Assembly: GCA_963764565.1 (NCBI GenBank)
Contig: CAVXTD010000021.1
Location: 72,411-136,410, forward strand
Direction: 5' to 3'
Origin: DATBLE01 sp963764565
Lineage (GTDB): Bacteria > Actinomycetota > Thermoleophilia > Gaiellales > Gaiellaceae
Length of the DNA: 64,000 nt
Positions 36,305 to 45,249 of the stretch are shown piece after piece. Under the pieces are notes generated by a model. That model was not told where the DNA came from and searched no databases. It worked only from the letters and a program-made list of their open reading frames with translations. A program made the translations under genes and the position numbers. The number at the start of each line of letters is the position of its first letter. Position 1 is the stretch's first letter.

Positions 36305-37404
36305 TCACGGCATCCTCACGATCGGCTTGATCGTCGTCCCGGCCTCGCAGTCGTGGAACGCGTCGTTGATCCGGTCGAGGTCGTAGAAGGTGACCAGCCG
36401 GTCGAACGGGAACTCCCCGCCGCGATAGAGGTCGATCAGCTTCGGGATGAACGTGTCCGGCTGCGACTCGCCCTCGACGATGCCCATCAGCCGGCGGCCG
36501 CCGCTCATGAAGTGCACCTCGTCGAGCGTGATCTCCGAGCCGGGCCCAGACGCGCCGAGGATCCCGCACGTGCCGCGCGGCGCGAGCGCCATGACGGCGC
36601 TGCGGATCACCGGCGCCAGGCCCGTCGTGTCGAGCGCGAAGTTCAGCCCGTTGCCGGTGATGGCGATGAGCTCGGCGCTCGCATCGGCGCTCGTCGAGTC
36701 GATCGTGTGCGTCGCGCCGAGGTTCTCGGCGGCGGCGAGGCGTCCGGCGTCGATGTCGACCGCGACGATTGTGCCGGCACCCACCACCTTTGCAGCCATG
36801 ACCGCGGAGAGGCCCACCGACCCCGACCCGAACACGGCGAACGACGCGCCCGGCCCGACTCCGAGCGCATTCATCACGGCGCCCGCGCCCGTCTGGACTC
36901 CGCAGGCCAGTGGGCCTAGCAGCTCGAGCGGCGCGTCGGCGGGAACCTTGACCGCGTTGCGCTCGTGGCACAGCGCATACGTCGCAAACGACGACTGGCC
37001 GAAGAAGTTGCTGTGCACCGCGTCCGCACCGGCACGGAGCGCGGTCGACCCGTCCGCCCGCGCCGCGAGGAAGTTGCGCGCGAAGAACTCGTAACAGTAC
37101 GTCTCCGCGCTCTCCTCGCAGTTCGGGCACTTGCCGCAGGAGTTGAAGGTCATGACGATGTGATCGCCTGGCACAACCTTGGTCACGCCCTCGCCGACAG
37201 CCTCGACGATCCCGGCACCCTCGTGGCCGAGCACGACCGGTTGCGGCGTCGGGAGCATGCCGTCGCGGACGACGAGGTCGGTGTGGCAGACACCGGTGGC
37301 GACAACGCGGACGAGGATCTCGCCGGCCCGCGGATCGTCGAGCTCGAGCGTCTCGAGCGACATCGGGCCACCGAGACTACGCGTTACGGCTGCTCGAATC
37401 TGCA
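36305..37404 (-). CDS. Zinc-dependent alcohol dehydrogenase (MDR family)
   Basis: 366 residues. ATG 37404 is chosen because AAGGAGG lies just upstream, although the frame is open to 37444. Catalytic zinc ligands: CHTD (Cys about 38), GHEGAG (His-Glu about 60) and ACGVQTGAG (Cys about 165). The structural zinc site CGKCPNCEESAETYC has four cysteines at about 88-102. The Rossmann motif FGSGSVGLS (about 190) is followed by an acidic residue (VAVDID), which favours NAD. It oxidises an alcohol or reduces an aldehyde, probably aryl or allylic as in benzyl-alcohol dehydrogenases. It overlaps the MarR gene's end. Confidence 0.88.
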
Positions 37405-37876
37405 TGCGACCTCCTTCGGGTGTCTCGTTGCCGCGCTCCGACATGATCCTTCAAAGAAGGTGGAGAAATCAGTTTCCCGAGGAGCTGCATCAAAGTGTCT
37501 CTCTCCTCCTCCGACAGCACGGAGAGCGTCCGGGCGTTCGCCGCCGCGGCAGCCGGGGCGACCCGGCTCAGCACCTCGCGCCCCTTGCCCGTCAGATCGA
37601 CCAGCAGCAGCCGCCGGTCGTTCACGCCGGGACGGGTCGTCAGCAGCCCATCCGCCACGAGTCGGCGCACCGTGGCATGGATGTTTGCCGGCTGCATGCC
37701 GACGGTGCGCCCCAGCTCGTTCTGCGACAACGGGCCGCGCTCACGGAGGCATAGAAGCGTCGCGAACTGCATCGGTGTCAATCCACCGGAGCCGAAGCTC
37801 TCGGCCAGGTTCGCAGCCGCACGCTGGTAGGCGAGCCGGAGCAGGAACCCGACGCGGTCGTCGAGGCTCCGCGCAT
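37377..37876 (-). CDS. MarR family transcriptional regulator (start region probably frameshifted)
   Basis: A winged-helix protein: VGFLLRLAYQRAAANLAESF (dimer helix), LTPMQFATLLCLRERGPLSQ, the recognition helix NELGRTVGMQPANIHATVRR, and the wing GLLTTRPGVNDRRLLLVDLT. No ATG, GTG or TTG is in frame near the N-terminus; ATG 37876 is one base out of frame and is the likely start if one base is missing. The gene lies between the nitroreductase and the dehydrogenase, overlapping the latter by 28 bases. It most likely binds the palindrome at 38710-38729 and releases it when a phenolic or aromatic ligand binds. Confidence 0.8.
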
Positions 37877-37909
37877 TCCCCGAACTTGGGGCGACGGGCG
37901 GCGACGCGC

Positions 37910-38686
37910 TCAGTCGACGTTCGCCTCGTCCCGGTACATGACCCGGTGCCGCTTGGTCATGATCCACTCCTCGAGCGCGTCGTCGTCCATCACGCTCGCG
38001 GGATCCATCCGGCCCCAGCTCATGATCTCGTCGAGATCCTTCTTCCACCGCTTGTAGACCGGCTTCGCGGGCGGGCCGAAGCACAGGACGTCAAGGATCG
38101 ACAGCTCGTCCGGAACGCCGAGCAGCGGCTTGATCGCGTCCTGGGCATCTTGCTGGCCGATCGCAGTCACCCACCAGACGTTGTAGCCGAGGGCGGCCGC
38201 GGCCAGGTGCGCCGACATCGTCGCGGCGGCGACGCTCTGTAGCAGGATCCGCTCCGCGTTCTCGTAGTACGGGCGGTTGACCTCCGAATCGGGGTCGTCG
38301 TGCCGGAGAACGGGGAAGGCACGGATCAGCCGGAAGTCGGCGGCAACGACGACGAAGCCGGGGGCGGTCGCCATGCCCCGGTAGTCGGGCGTCGGGAACT
38401 TCATCCCCAGCCGCGCGCGCCGGTGCTGCTCCTCTACGAAGTACCCCGAGATCCGCTGCTTCGTCTCCGGCTCGGTGACGACGATGAAGTGCCACGGTTG
38501 CGCGTTCGCCCCCGAGGGCGCGTGCCGTGCCGCATCGACGATCAGCTCGAAGTGCTCGCGGGGAACGACATAGTCCGGCTGGAACGCACGCGTCGTGATC
38601 CGGCCGCGCGTGACTTCCATGAACGCGTCGTACCGCTCCCGATCGCCCAGCCGAGGGGGCGCGACGTCGCTCGACGAACCGCTCAC
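37910..38686 (-). CDS. Nitroreductase family protein
   Basis: 258 residues from a GTG at 38686 with GGAGGTGATC just before it. The family opening TTRAFQPDYVVPREHFELIV leads to the FMN phosphate-site ARHAPSGANAQPWHFIVV, and the second FMN strand lies in AAAALGYNVWWVTAIGQQ. These FMN enzymes reduce nitroaromatics, quinones or enones with NAD(P)H, or cut flavin-like rings. The long C-terminus (KPVYKRWKKDLDEIMSWGRM) is seen in a subgroup near 250 residues. First gene of a MarR-controlled operon with the dehydrogenase, which suggests breakdown of an aromatic or xenobiotic. Confidence 0.85.
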   Translation of the reverse strand: MSGSSSDVAPPRLGDRERYDAFMEVTRGRITTRAFQPDYVVPREHFELIVDAARHAPSGANAQPWHFIVVTEPETKQRISGYFVEEQHRRARLGMKFPTPDYRGMATAPGFVVVAADFRLIRAFPVLRHDDPDSEVNRPYYENAERILLQSVAAATMSAHLAAAALGYNVWWVTAIGQQDAQDAIKPLLGVPDELSILDVLCFGPPAKPVYKRWKKDLDEIMSWGRMDPASVMDDDALEEWIMTKRHRVMYRDEANVD

Positions 38687-38709
38687 TCGATCACCTCCAC
38701 GCGTTGCTG

Positions 38710-38729
38710 ATCGTTATGGTCATAACGAT
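38710..38729. promoter_or_regulatory. Perfect 20-bp palindrome, probable MarR operator
   Basis: ATCGTTATG-GT-CATAACGAT: two perfect 9-base arms around a 2-base centre, AT-rich in very GC-rich DNA. It lies 24 bases upstream of the nitroreductase start and 54 bases upstream of the divergent DsbA-like gene. Length and symmetry suit a MarR dimer, whose gene is the second of the operon, giving autoregulation. It might also touch the divergent promoter. Confidence 0.7.
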
Positions 38730-38782
38730 ACTGCAGAAGATGCGACGTGTCGTGCAAGGGCCGGCCAGCTAACGTCCGTCCC

Positions 38783-39406
38783 GTGGCCGAGCACGAGGTG
38801 ATCGTCTGGTCGGACTACATCTGACCGTTCTGCCGCGTCGGCCAGGTGCTGGCCGGGTGGATGAAGGAGCGCTTCGGCGCGACCGTCGAGTGGCTGCCGT
38901 TCGACCTGCACCCCGAGTACCCGCCCGAGGGGCTTCCGCGTGCGCAGCTCGTCGCCCGCTACGGGCCTGACGGGATGGCGCGCACCGCCGCATCGTTCGA
39001 GCGCCAGGGCCTCGTCTACAACCCGAACCCCGACGTCGTGCCGAACACGATGAGGGCCCTCCGCCTGACCGAGCACGCCCGGGCGCAGAACCTGCACGAG
39101 CCGTTCCACGACCGGCTGATGGACGCCTACTGGGCCGAGGCGCAGAACATCGGCGACCCGGACGTCCTCAGCGCACTCGCCGCCGAGGTCGGGGTCGAAG
39201 GAGCCGACGAGGTCCTCGCCGGCGACGCCTACGCCGACGACGTGCGCCGGGCGACCGCCGAGGCGCACTCGATCGGGATCAACGCGATCCCCGCCTTCCT
39301 GCTCGACCGCCGGCTGATCGTGCTCGGCGCCCACCCGCAGACGACGTTCGAGCAGGCGTTCGCACAGCTCGAGGGCACGAGTCCCGAGCCGGCGCCGAAT
39401 CAGTGA
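38783..39406 (+). CDS. DsbA/FrnE-family oxidoreductase with in-frame TGA at the first redox cysteine (candidate selenoprotein)
   Basis: Read from GTG 38783 the frame gives VAEHEVIVWSDYI, TGA (38822-38824), then PFCRVGQVLAGWMKERFG and on to a stop at 39406, 207 residues in all. In FrnE-like DsbA proteins this spot is DYxCPWC; here the first Cys codon is TGA, giving U-P-F-C. The rest is intact: FDLHPEYPPEGLP, then SIGINAIPAFLLDRRLIVLG with the cis-proline of thioredoxin folds. A hairpin follows the TGA. UxxC FrnE-like proteins are among known bacterial selenoproteins. Without Sec decoding only a truncated protein from ATG 38846 would be made, lacking the active site. A TGC-to-TGA read error is the main alternative. 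Confidence 0.65.
38839..38855 (+). promoter_or_regulatory. SECIS-like hairpin after the in-frame TGA
   Basis: CGGCCAG-GTG-CTGGCCG forms a 7-bp perfect stem beginning 14 bases after the TGA, with GU in the apical loop about 22 bases from it. Bacterial SECIS elements are stem-loops directly 3' of the UGA with a loop GU contacted by SelB. GC-rich DNA often folds, so the hairpin alone is modest evidence. Confidence 0.4.
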
Positions 39407-39461
39407 CGATTTCCGCCGCCGAGCTCCCTGAGCCGACGGCTGACCTACCGTAGGCAGCAGG

Positions 39462-39551
39462 CGGAGGGTCGAAATCCCTAGGTGGGATGCGTGGCTGACA
39501 CCCACGCGACCGATCAGTCGGTTCCGGTTCGAGTCCGGCGCCCTCCGCCCA
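39462..39551 (+). tRNA. Class II tRNA with tRNA-Sec/allo-tRNA architecture, anticodon reads GAC
   Basis: A 90-base cloverleaf, ending in CCA (39549-39551). Acceptor: CGGAGGGT with GCCCTCCG, 8 pairs including a closing U-G. D-arm: long 5-bp stem ATCCC/GGGAT with a 5-base loop TAGGT. Anticodon arm: perfect 6-bp stem GCGTGG/CCACGC with loop CTGACAC. Long variable arm: ACCGA-TCAG-TCGGT. T-arm: CCGG-TTCGAGT-CCGG (4 bp). Long acceptor, long D-stem with small loop, 6-bp anticodon stem and long variable arm are marks of tRNA-Sec and of allo-tRNAs. The loop reads GAC, not the UCA of tRNA-Sec. It starts 55 bases after the TGA-containing gene. Confidence 0.6.
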
Positions 39552-39586
39552 TCCGGCGCTACACTCCGGCTGGGTGTCAGCCACGC
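39489..39586. repeat. Perfect 16-bp inverted repeat of the tRNA anticodon arm
   Basis: GCGTGGCTGACACCCA (39489-39504, the anticodon stem and loop) occurs exactly inverted at 39571-39586, 20 bases beyond the tRNA 3' end. In the precursor RNA the trailer could pair with the anticodon arm and block the cloverleaf. It may be a regulatory refolding, an old insertion site or a fold-back artefact. Confidence 0.7.
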
Positions 39587-39610
39587 GCGGGCGCGAGTCC
39601 GCTTCACCAT

Positions 39611-39645
39611 GCGAAACCCGTCGCGAGGCGGGTTTCGCCGTTTCT
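39611..39645 (+). terminator. Terminator after the tRNA
   Basis: GCGAAACCCG and CGGGTTTCGC (39611-39620, 39629-39638) form a 10-bp perfect stem with an 8-base loop, followed by CGTTTCT. Terminators of this GAAACCCG/CGGGTTTC type commonly follow tRNA genes in Actinomycetota. It reaches the stop of the convergent SRPBCC gene. Confidence 0.8.
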
Positions 39646-40092
39646 AGCGCGCTTCCAGGATCGCCTTCAGCCGCTCGAGATCCTTACGGTTCGCGCGGCG
39701 CATCGCGCTCGCCAGCATCGGCGCCGCGATCTTCGAGAACCCTGCCGGCTCGCCTCGGTTTCGCAGCGTCATCTTCGTGCCGCCGGCCGCCGTGTCCGCC
39801 CACTCGTACGTCGTCTCCATCGGGAACGGGCCTTCGGCCGTTGCCATGACGAACCGCTCGCCTGGGACGAGCTCCCTCACCTCGTAGGTGTACTCGAGCC
39901 GGCGACAGAGGAACGCCGCGACGAAGGCGATCTTCGAGCCGACGGCGAGCGGCTTCGGCGTCTTCCACTCGACCGCCTTGATGTTCTCGTACCACGCGGT
40001 CGCGTTGTCGGGGTCGCACGCGAACGCCGCCACCTCGTTCCGGGGCCGGCCGATCTCGATCTCGGTGACGACGTCGACAGGAACGGGGACAT
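39644..40092 (-). CDS. SRPBCC family protein (start region uncertain)
   Basis: A polyketide-cyclase/Bet-v1-like domain of about 145 residues. The conserved opening TEIEIGRPRNEVAAFACDPD continues AWYENIKAVEWKTPKPLAVG, ending with a long helix (FSKIAAPMLASAMRRANRKD). This fold holds a hydrophobic ligand; the role is unknown. The longest in-frame start is GTG 40033, which would cut off the conserved first strand. ATG 40092 sits one base out of frame, so a one-base indel is likely. Convergent with the tRNA. Confidence 0.75.
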
Positions 40093-40113
40093 CGTAGAGT
40101 CACGCGTCTGAGC

Positions 40114-41073
40114 ATGGAGTCGCGCCCACTGGGATCGAGCGGAGTCGTCCTCTCTCGCGTCGGCCTCGGCGGGTTCGAGCTTGGGCCCGAACCTGGCGAC
40201 GAGCCAGACGTCGATCGTGCCGTGCACGTGATCGAAACGGCGATCGAGGCAGGGGTCAACTGGCTCGACACCTCCGAGAACTACCTGGCGACGCAGAACG
40301 AGTCGGTGATCGGGGCGGCGCTGGGCCGGGTCGGCGACGACTTCCTCGTCGCGACGAAGGTCGCCCCCGGTGCCGCGATCACGGGCGGCGGCAGCGGCTT
40401 CCGGCGTGAGGAGATCCACACGGCCTGCCGCTCGAGCATGCGCCGGCTCGGACGCGAGCACATCGACGTCTACTTCCTGCACTGGCCCGACGACACCGGC
40501 GTGCCGCTCGAGGAGACCTGGGGTGCGATGGCGGAGCTCGCCGACGCCGGGCTTGTGCGCGCGATCGGCATGTCGAACTACGAGCTCGAAGACGTCAAGC
40601 GTTGCCACGCGCAACGGCCGGTGGACGTCGTCCAGGTCGGACTGTCACTGATCGACTACCTCGACGACCGGGCGTCCATCGCCGCTTGCGGGGAGATCGG
40701 TATCCCGGTGACGATCTACGAGCCGCTCGCAAGCGGGGTCCTGACCGGCAAGACGCTCGAGCAGGTGCTCGCGATCTGGACCGGGCCGTGGGTCGAGTCT
40801 TCCTTCTTCAAGCGTCTGCTGAGCCCCGGCCGAGCCGAGCGCAGCTTTGCCGTCGCCGACGGGATTCGCCCGATCGCCGAGCGGCTCGGCGCATCGGTCG
40901 CCCAGGTCGCGATCGCCTGGGTGCTGCATCAGCCCGGTGTCAGTGCCGCAATCGTCGGCAGCCGGAACGGCGGGCACATGCGGGACAACGCCGCCGCAGC
41001 AGCGCTCGATCTGACGGGCTCGCTCGAAGAGGTCGAACAGCTCATTCCTCTCGGCCCCGGCTTCGCGAGTTGA
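40114..41073 (+). CDS. Aldo/keto reductase
   Basis: 319 residues, (beta/alpha)8 barrel. The catalytic tetrad is visible: Asp in GVNWLDTSENY, Tyr in the same motif, Lys in FLVATKVAPG and His in VYFLHWPDD. NADPH-binding features lie in the C-terminal part (AIVGSRNGGHMRDN). It reduces aldehydes or ketones with NADPH. MESRPLGSSGVVLSRVGLGG is a typical start. The gene is divergent from the SRPBCC gene and not clearly linked to the peroxiredoxin 100 bases on. Confidence 0.88.
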   Translation: MESRPLGSSGVVLSRVGLGGFELGPEPGDEPDVDRAVHVIETAIEAGVNWLDTSENYLATQNESVIGAALGRVGDDFLVATKVAPGAAITGGGSGFRREEIHTACRSSMRRLGREHIDVYFLHWPDDTGVPLEETWGAMAELADAGLVRAIGMSNYELEDVKRCHAQRPVDVVQVGLSLIDYLDDRASIAACGEIGIPVTIYEPLASGVLTGKTLEQVLAIWTGPWVESSFFKRLLSPGRAERSFAVADGIRPIAERLGASVAQVAIAWVLHQPGVSAAIVGSRNGGHMRDNAAAAALDLTGSLEEVEQLIPLGPGFAS

Positions 41074-41173
41074 CAGGGCGTTCCCGCTCGAGTTCGATGT
41101 TCGGCCTGCCCTCGAACCGAGTCACTTCATATTTGATAGTAAGCTCCACAGCACACCGACCGGAGGAGACGAA

Positions 41174-41830
41174 ATGGCTCTATCACTAGGCGACATCGCA
41201 CCCGACTTTCAGGCGGACTCGACGGAGGGCCCGATCGCCTTCCACGACTGGATCGGGGACTCGTGGGCCGTTCTGTTCTCGCACCCGAAGGACTTCACGC
41301 CGATCTGCACGACCGAGCTCGGGTACATGGCGAAGGTCAAGCCCGAGTTCGACAGGCGCGGGGTCAAGATCATCGGCCTCTCGGTCGACCCGACCGGCCG
41401 CCACGCGGACTGGGCGAAGGACATCGAGGAGACGCAGGGGCACGCGCCCAACTACCCGATCATCGGCGACGCGGACTTCAACGTCTCAAAGCTCTACGGG
41501 ATGCTGGGTGCCGACGCCAGCGGAGACCCGGCCGACCGCACCGCCGCCGACAACCAGACCGTGCGCAACGTCTTCGTGATCGGCCCGGACAAGAAGGTGA
41601 AGCTGATCCTCGTCTACCCGATGACGACCGGCCGCAACTTCGACGAGGTGCTGCGCGTGATCGACTCGCTCCAGCTGACCGCGAAGCACCGCGTCTCGAC
41701 GCCGGTGAACTGGCAGCAGGGCGAGGACGTGATCATCGCCGGCTCCGTCTCGAACGACGAGGCGAAGGAGATCTTCGGCGACTGGGAGGAGCCGAAGCCC
41801 TACATCCGCATCGTCCCGCAGCCGAGTTGA
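41174..41830 (+). CDS. 1-Cys peroxiredoxin (Prx6 type)
   Basis: 218 residues, with GGAGGAG just upstream of the ATG. The peroxidatic motif is FSHPKDFTPICTTELGYMAK (Cys about 46; Pro, Thr and Cys as PxxxTxxC). A C-terminal extension (TPVNWQQGEDVIIAGSVSND) is typical of Prx6/AhpC2-type enzymes. No resolving cysteine is seen. It reduces peroxides with an outside thiol partner. The stop overlaps the TTG start of the M24 peptidase (TTGA), so the two are co-translated. Confidence 0.92.
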   Translation: MALSLGDIAPDFQADSTEGPIAFHDWIGDSWAVLFSHPKDFTPICTTELGYMAKVKPEFDRRGVKIIGLSVDPTGRHADWAKDIEETQGHAPNYPIIGDADFNVSKLYGMLGADASGDPADRTAADNQTVRNVFVIGPDKKVKLILVYPMTTGRNFDEVLRVIDSLQLTAKHRVSTPVNWQQGEDVIIAGSVSNDEAKEIFGDWEEPKPYIRIVPQPS

Positions 41831-43021
41831 CGCAGGCAACGGGCATCCCGGCAGCAGAGCTCGAGGCCCGGCGCGAGCGGGTGCTCGAGCACGCCCGCGG
41901 CGGCGGGCTGAGCGGCTACGTCCTGTTCGACCAGAGCTACATCCAGTACCTGACCGGCTTCAACTTCCTGTCGAACGAGCGGCCGATCGCCGTCGCACAG
42001 AACGTGGCCGGCGAGATGGCCGTCTTCGTCCCGGAGTTCGAGGTCGAGCGCACCCGCGCCGAGTCGACGTTCGACCGGATCGAGTCGTATCCGGAGTACC
42101 CGGGAGTCGAGCACCCGATGCCGATCTTCGCGCGGCTGCTCGCGGACCTGGGCATCGCCGGCGAGATCGGCGCGGACAGCGACGGCTATCCCGGCATCCT
42201 CGGCTACCAGGGGCCGCCGCTCTCCGAAGTGACCGGCGCGACAGGTCGCGCCGCTCTCGCCCGTCCTCGAGCACGCGATCGCCCGCAAGAGCCCGGCCGA
42301 GGTGGAGCTGATCCGCGAAAGCGGCCGCTGGTGCGCCCACGCCCACCGGCTGCTCCAGCAGTACTCGGTGCCCGGCGCGACCGAGGCCGAGGCTTCCCTG
42401 CGCGCCGGCCACGAGGCGACGCTCGCGATGCTCGAGGCGCTCGGCCCCGAGTACGCAGGCCAGCTTGGCTCCCAGGACGGCGCCACCGCCGGCTATCGCG
42501 GCCAGATCGGCAAGCGCAGCGCCTGGGCGCACGCGGTCGCCCACAACATCCGGTTCGAGCCCGGCGACATGCTCGTCACCGAGACTGCGGCGCCGGTCTG
42601 GGGCTACAACGCCGAGCTCGAGCGCGGCATGGTCGTCGGCACGCCGACCGACGAGATGCGGCGCCTGTTCGACCACACGGTCGCCGCACAGGACGTCGCG
42701 TTCGCCGCGTTCCGGCCCGGCGCCACGTGCGCCGACGTCGACCGCGCGGTTCTCGGCTACTTCGAGGCCAACGACCTCCTCCCGCTCTGGCGCCAGCACA
42801 CGGGCCACGCGATCGGACTGCGCAACCACGAGGCGCCGTTCCTCGACGTCGGCGACCACACGCCGCTCGAGCCCGGGATGGTGTTCACGATCGAGCCCGG
42901 CGTCTACCGGGAAGGGCTCGGCGGCTTCCGCCACTCCGACACCGTCGTCGTCACCGAGGACGGAATCGAGATCCTCACCGACTACCCGCGCGACCTCGAG
43001 AGTCTGACCATCGCCGCCTGA
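41827..43021 (+). CDS. M24 family (Xaa-Pro) peptidase, one frameshift
   Basis: About 397 residues from TTG 41827, overlapping the peroxiredoxin stop. The N-terminal creatinase-like domain has LFDQSYIQYLTGFNFLSNER, and the C-terminal pita-bread domain begins after AIARKSPAEVELIRESGRWC. Expected M24 metal-site segments: GDMLVTETAAPVWGYNAELE (where Asp ligands are usual, here Glu/Asn-rich), HTGHAIGLRNHEAP with the His ligand, and FTIEPGVYREGLGGFRHSDT with the two Glu regions. Lack of the first Asp pair suggests a non-classic hydrolase such as a creatinase or ectoine-hydrolase-like enzyme. The frame shifts near 42,245. It ends in a TGATCA shared with the convergent MMPL gene. Confidence 0.8.
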
Positions 43022-45191
43022 TCAGGAGTGGCCGAAGCGGACGTCGGGGAGGATGCGGTCGAGCCAGCGGGGTCGGGCCCAGGCGTAGCGGCCGAACACG
43101 CGCAGCAGCGTCGGAATCAGTACGAGCTTGACGAGCATCGCGTCCAGCAGCACCGCGATGCCGAGGATGACGCCCATCTCCTTCGGCGGCAGCGGCCCGG
43201 AGAGCGCGAAGGTGAAGAAGACGGCGACCATGACGGCGGCGGCGGCGAAGATCACCCGGCCGGAGTGCGCGAGCCCGCCGATCGAGGCCTCCCGCGGGTC
43301 GCCGGTCCGGTCGAAGTGCTCCTTGGCCGACGAGAGCAGGAAGACGGTGTAGTCCATCGAGATCGCGAAGATCATCGCGAAGAAGAACACCGGGCCCCAC
43401 GCGTCGAGAAATCCCTGCGACTCGAAGCCGAGCAGGCCGGAGCCGTGGCCGTTCTGGAAGATCAACCGGGCGATCCCGAAGGCGGCGCCGGTCGCGAGCA
43501 GGTTCGTCAGCACTCCGAGCGCGGCGATCAGCGGCGCCTGGAGGGCGACGAGCAGGAGCAGGAAGCCGAGCGCGAGCACGACCCCGATCACGAGCGGTGT
43601 CTTTGCCGAGAGCGCCTGCTCGAGGTCGTGGTTCTCCGCCACCGCACCGCCCACGAGCGCCTTCGGGGGAAGCTTCGAGCGCACGCGGTCGATCGTGCGC
43701 CCGACCGCGGCACTCGACGGATCGACGTTCGGGACGGCCTGAACGAGCGCCAGGCCGTTGCCACCCTGCTGGGCGGGTGAGGCCGAGGCGATGCCGGGGT
43801 CGCTCCGGACGATCCTCAGCGACGGTCGCCGCCTCCGCCCGCGGAGCGACGATCTGGAGCGCTCCCGGAGCACCGGCGCCGAACGCCTGCTGAACCTGGT
43901 CGTAGCCGACGCGCGAGGAGTCGTGCGCAGGGACGACCTTGATCGAGGGCATGCCGGTCTTCAATCCGAAGATCGGCAGCGCGAGCAGAACGAGCACGAT
44001 CGTGGCGGCGGGGCCGAACACATGCGGGTGCCGCCAGAGCAGCTCACCCCAGCGTGCGAAGCGCGTCGATCGGTGCTCCCCGGAATGAACCCAGCGGAGC
44101 GCCAGCGAGTCCACCTTCGGCCCGAGCTTCGCAAGCACCGTCGGCAGCAGCGTCAGGGTCGCTCCGAGCACGAAGAAGACGCTGATCATGATCCCGAGCG
44201 CCATCGACCGAAACGCGGGGCTCGGGACGAGCATCACGGCGGAGAGCGAGATCAGGACCGTGGCCCCGGAGAACAGGACCGCCTTCCCGGCCGTGTCCAT
44301 CGTCACCGCGACCGCGTCGCGCGCCTCGAGCCGGGAGCCGAAGAAGGCGCCGCGAAACCGGTGGACGATGAAGAGCGCGTAGTCGATGCCGAGCGCCAGC
44401 GCGAACATCAGCGCGAAGTTCATCGCCCAGATCGAGATCTCGAAGCCGTGCGTGAGCAGCGCGAGCAGGCCGGCCGAGGAGACGAGGCCGAGGATCGTCA
44501 GCAGCAGCGGGAGCCCGGCGGCGACGAGCGAGCCGAACGCCAGCACGAGGATGACCATCGTCACCGGCCACGAGAAGAGCTCGGACTTCATCATCGCCGT
44601 CCGGTTTGCGGTGTTGAAGTCGCTCCACATCCCGGAGGCGCCCGTCAGAGCGACGCTGACGTCGCCGTTGCCGAGCGCATGCAGCTTGCCCTTCAGCGAG
44701 TCGGCGGCGGCGACCATTGCGGTGGGGTCGCCGCCGGCACCGGCGGTGACGATCGCCGTGTGCCGGTCGGCCGAGATCGTCGAGCCGGGCCGGGGTCCCA
44801 GCACGGAGGCGACGTCGCGATTCGTCCGCAGCAGCCGTTCGGCGGCCGTGATCGTCGACCGAAAGCCGCCGTCGCTCACGGTCTGACTCTCCGAGTGCAC
44901 CACGACGATCAGCGCCGAGCTGGAGAGGCCGGCGAAGTTCGCCTGGATCAGGTCCCTCGCCTGGACCGACTGGGAGCCGTTCGCCTGCCAACCGGCGCCC
45001 GAGAGAGCCGATTCGACCTTCGGCGCAAAGAAACCGAAGCCGACCCCGATGATCAGCCACGCGACCGCGACGGCACGACCGTGGTCGACGGTCCACCGGC
45101 CCAGCCGGCCGACCGGCCCGACCGCCACAGGATGCTCGGGGGTCGCTGGCGCAACGCGGTGGGTGGACGCGACGGCGGTCACCGGCTGCAC
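43022..45191 (-). CDS. MMPL/RND family transporter (one frameshift)
   Basis: About 720 residues with two repeats of one helix, a large outer loop and five to six helices. MMPL signs: IWAMNFALMFALALGIDYAL (about 270, with the G-x-x-x-D-Y of proton relay) and, in the second half, FFFAMIFAISMDYTVFLLSS. The frame changes near 43,860 in the second loop, which otherwise joins smoothly. MmpL proteins move lipids or drugs to the outer envelope by proton drive. GTG 45191 is the start. It is probably co-transcribed with the ArsR gene 59 bases upstream. Confidence 0.88.
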
Positions 45192-45249
45192 CGCCGACCG
45201 GAGAATCGCCGGAGCTCGAGCGACGGCGGGCAGAGCGGGCGCCGGGACA

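Noticed and set aside
39462..39551. Ordinary tRNA-Val from the GAC anticodon
   Set aside because: tRNA-Val is class I with a short variable loop. The long variable arm, 6-bp anticodon stem and long D-stem do not fit.
41100..41160. Promoter for the peroxiredoxin in an AT-rich stretch
   Set aside because: TTGATAGTAAG and nearby bases do not make a pair of boxes with proper spacing that I can defend.
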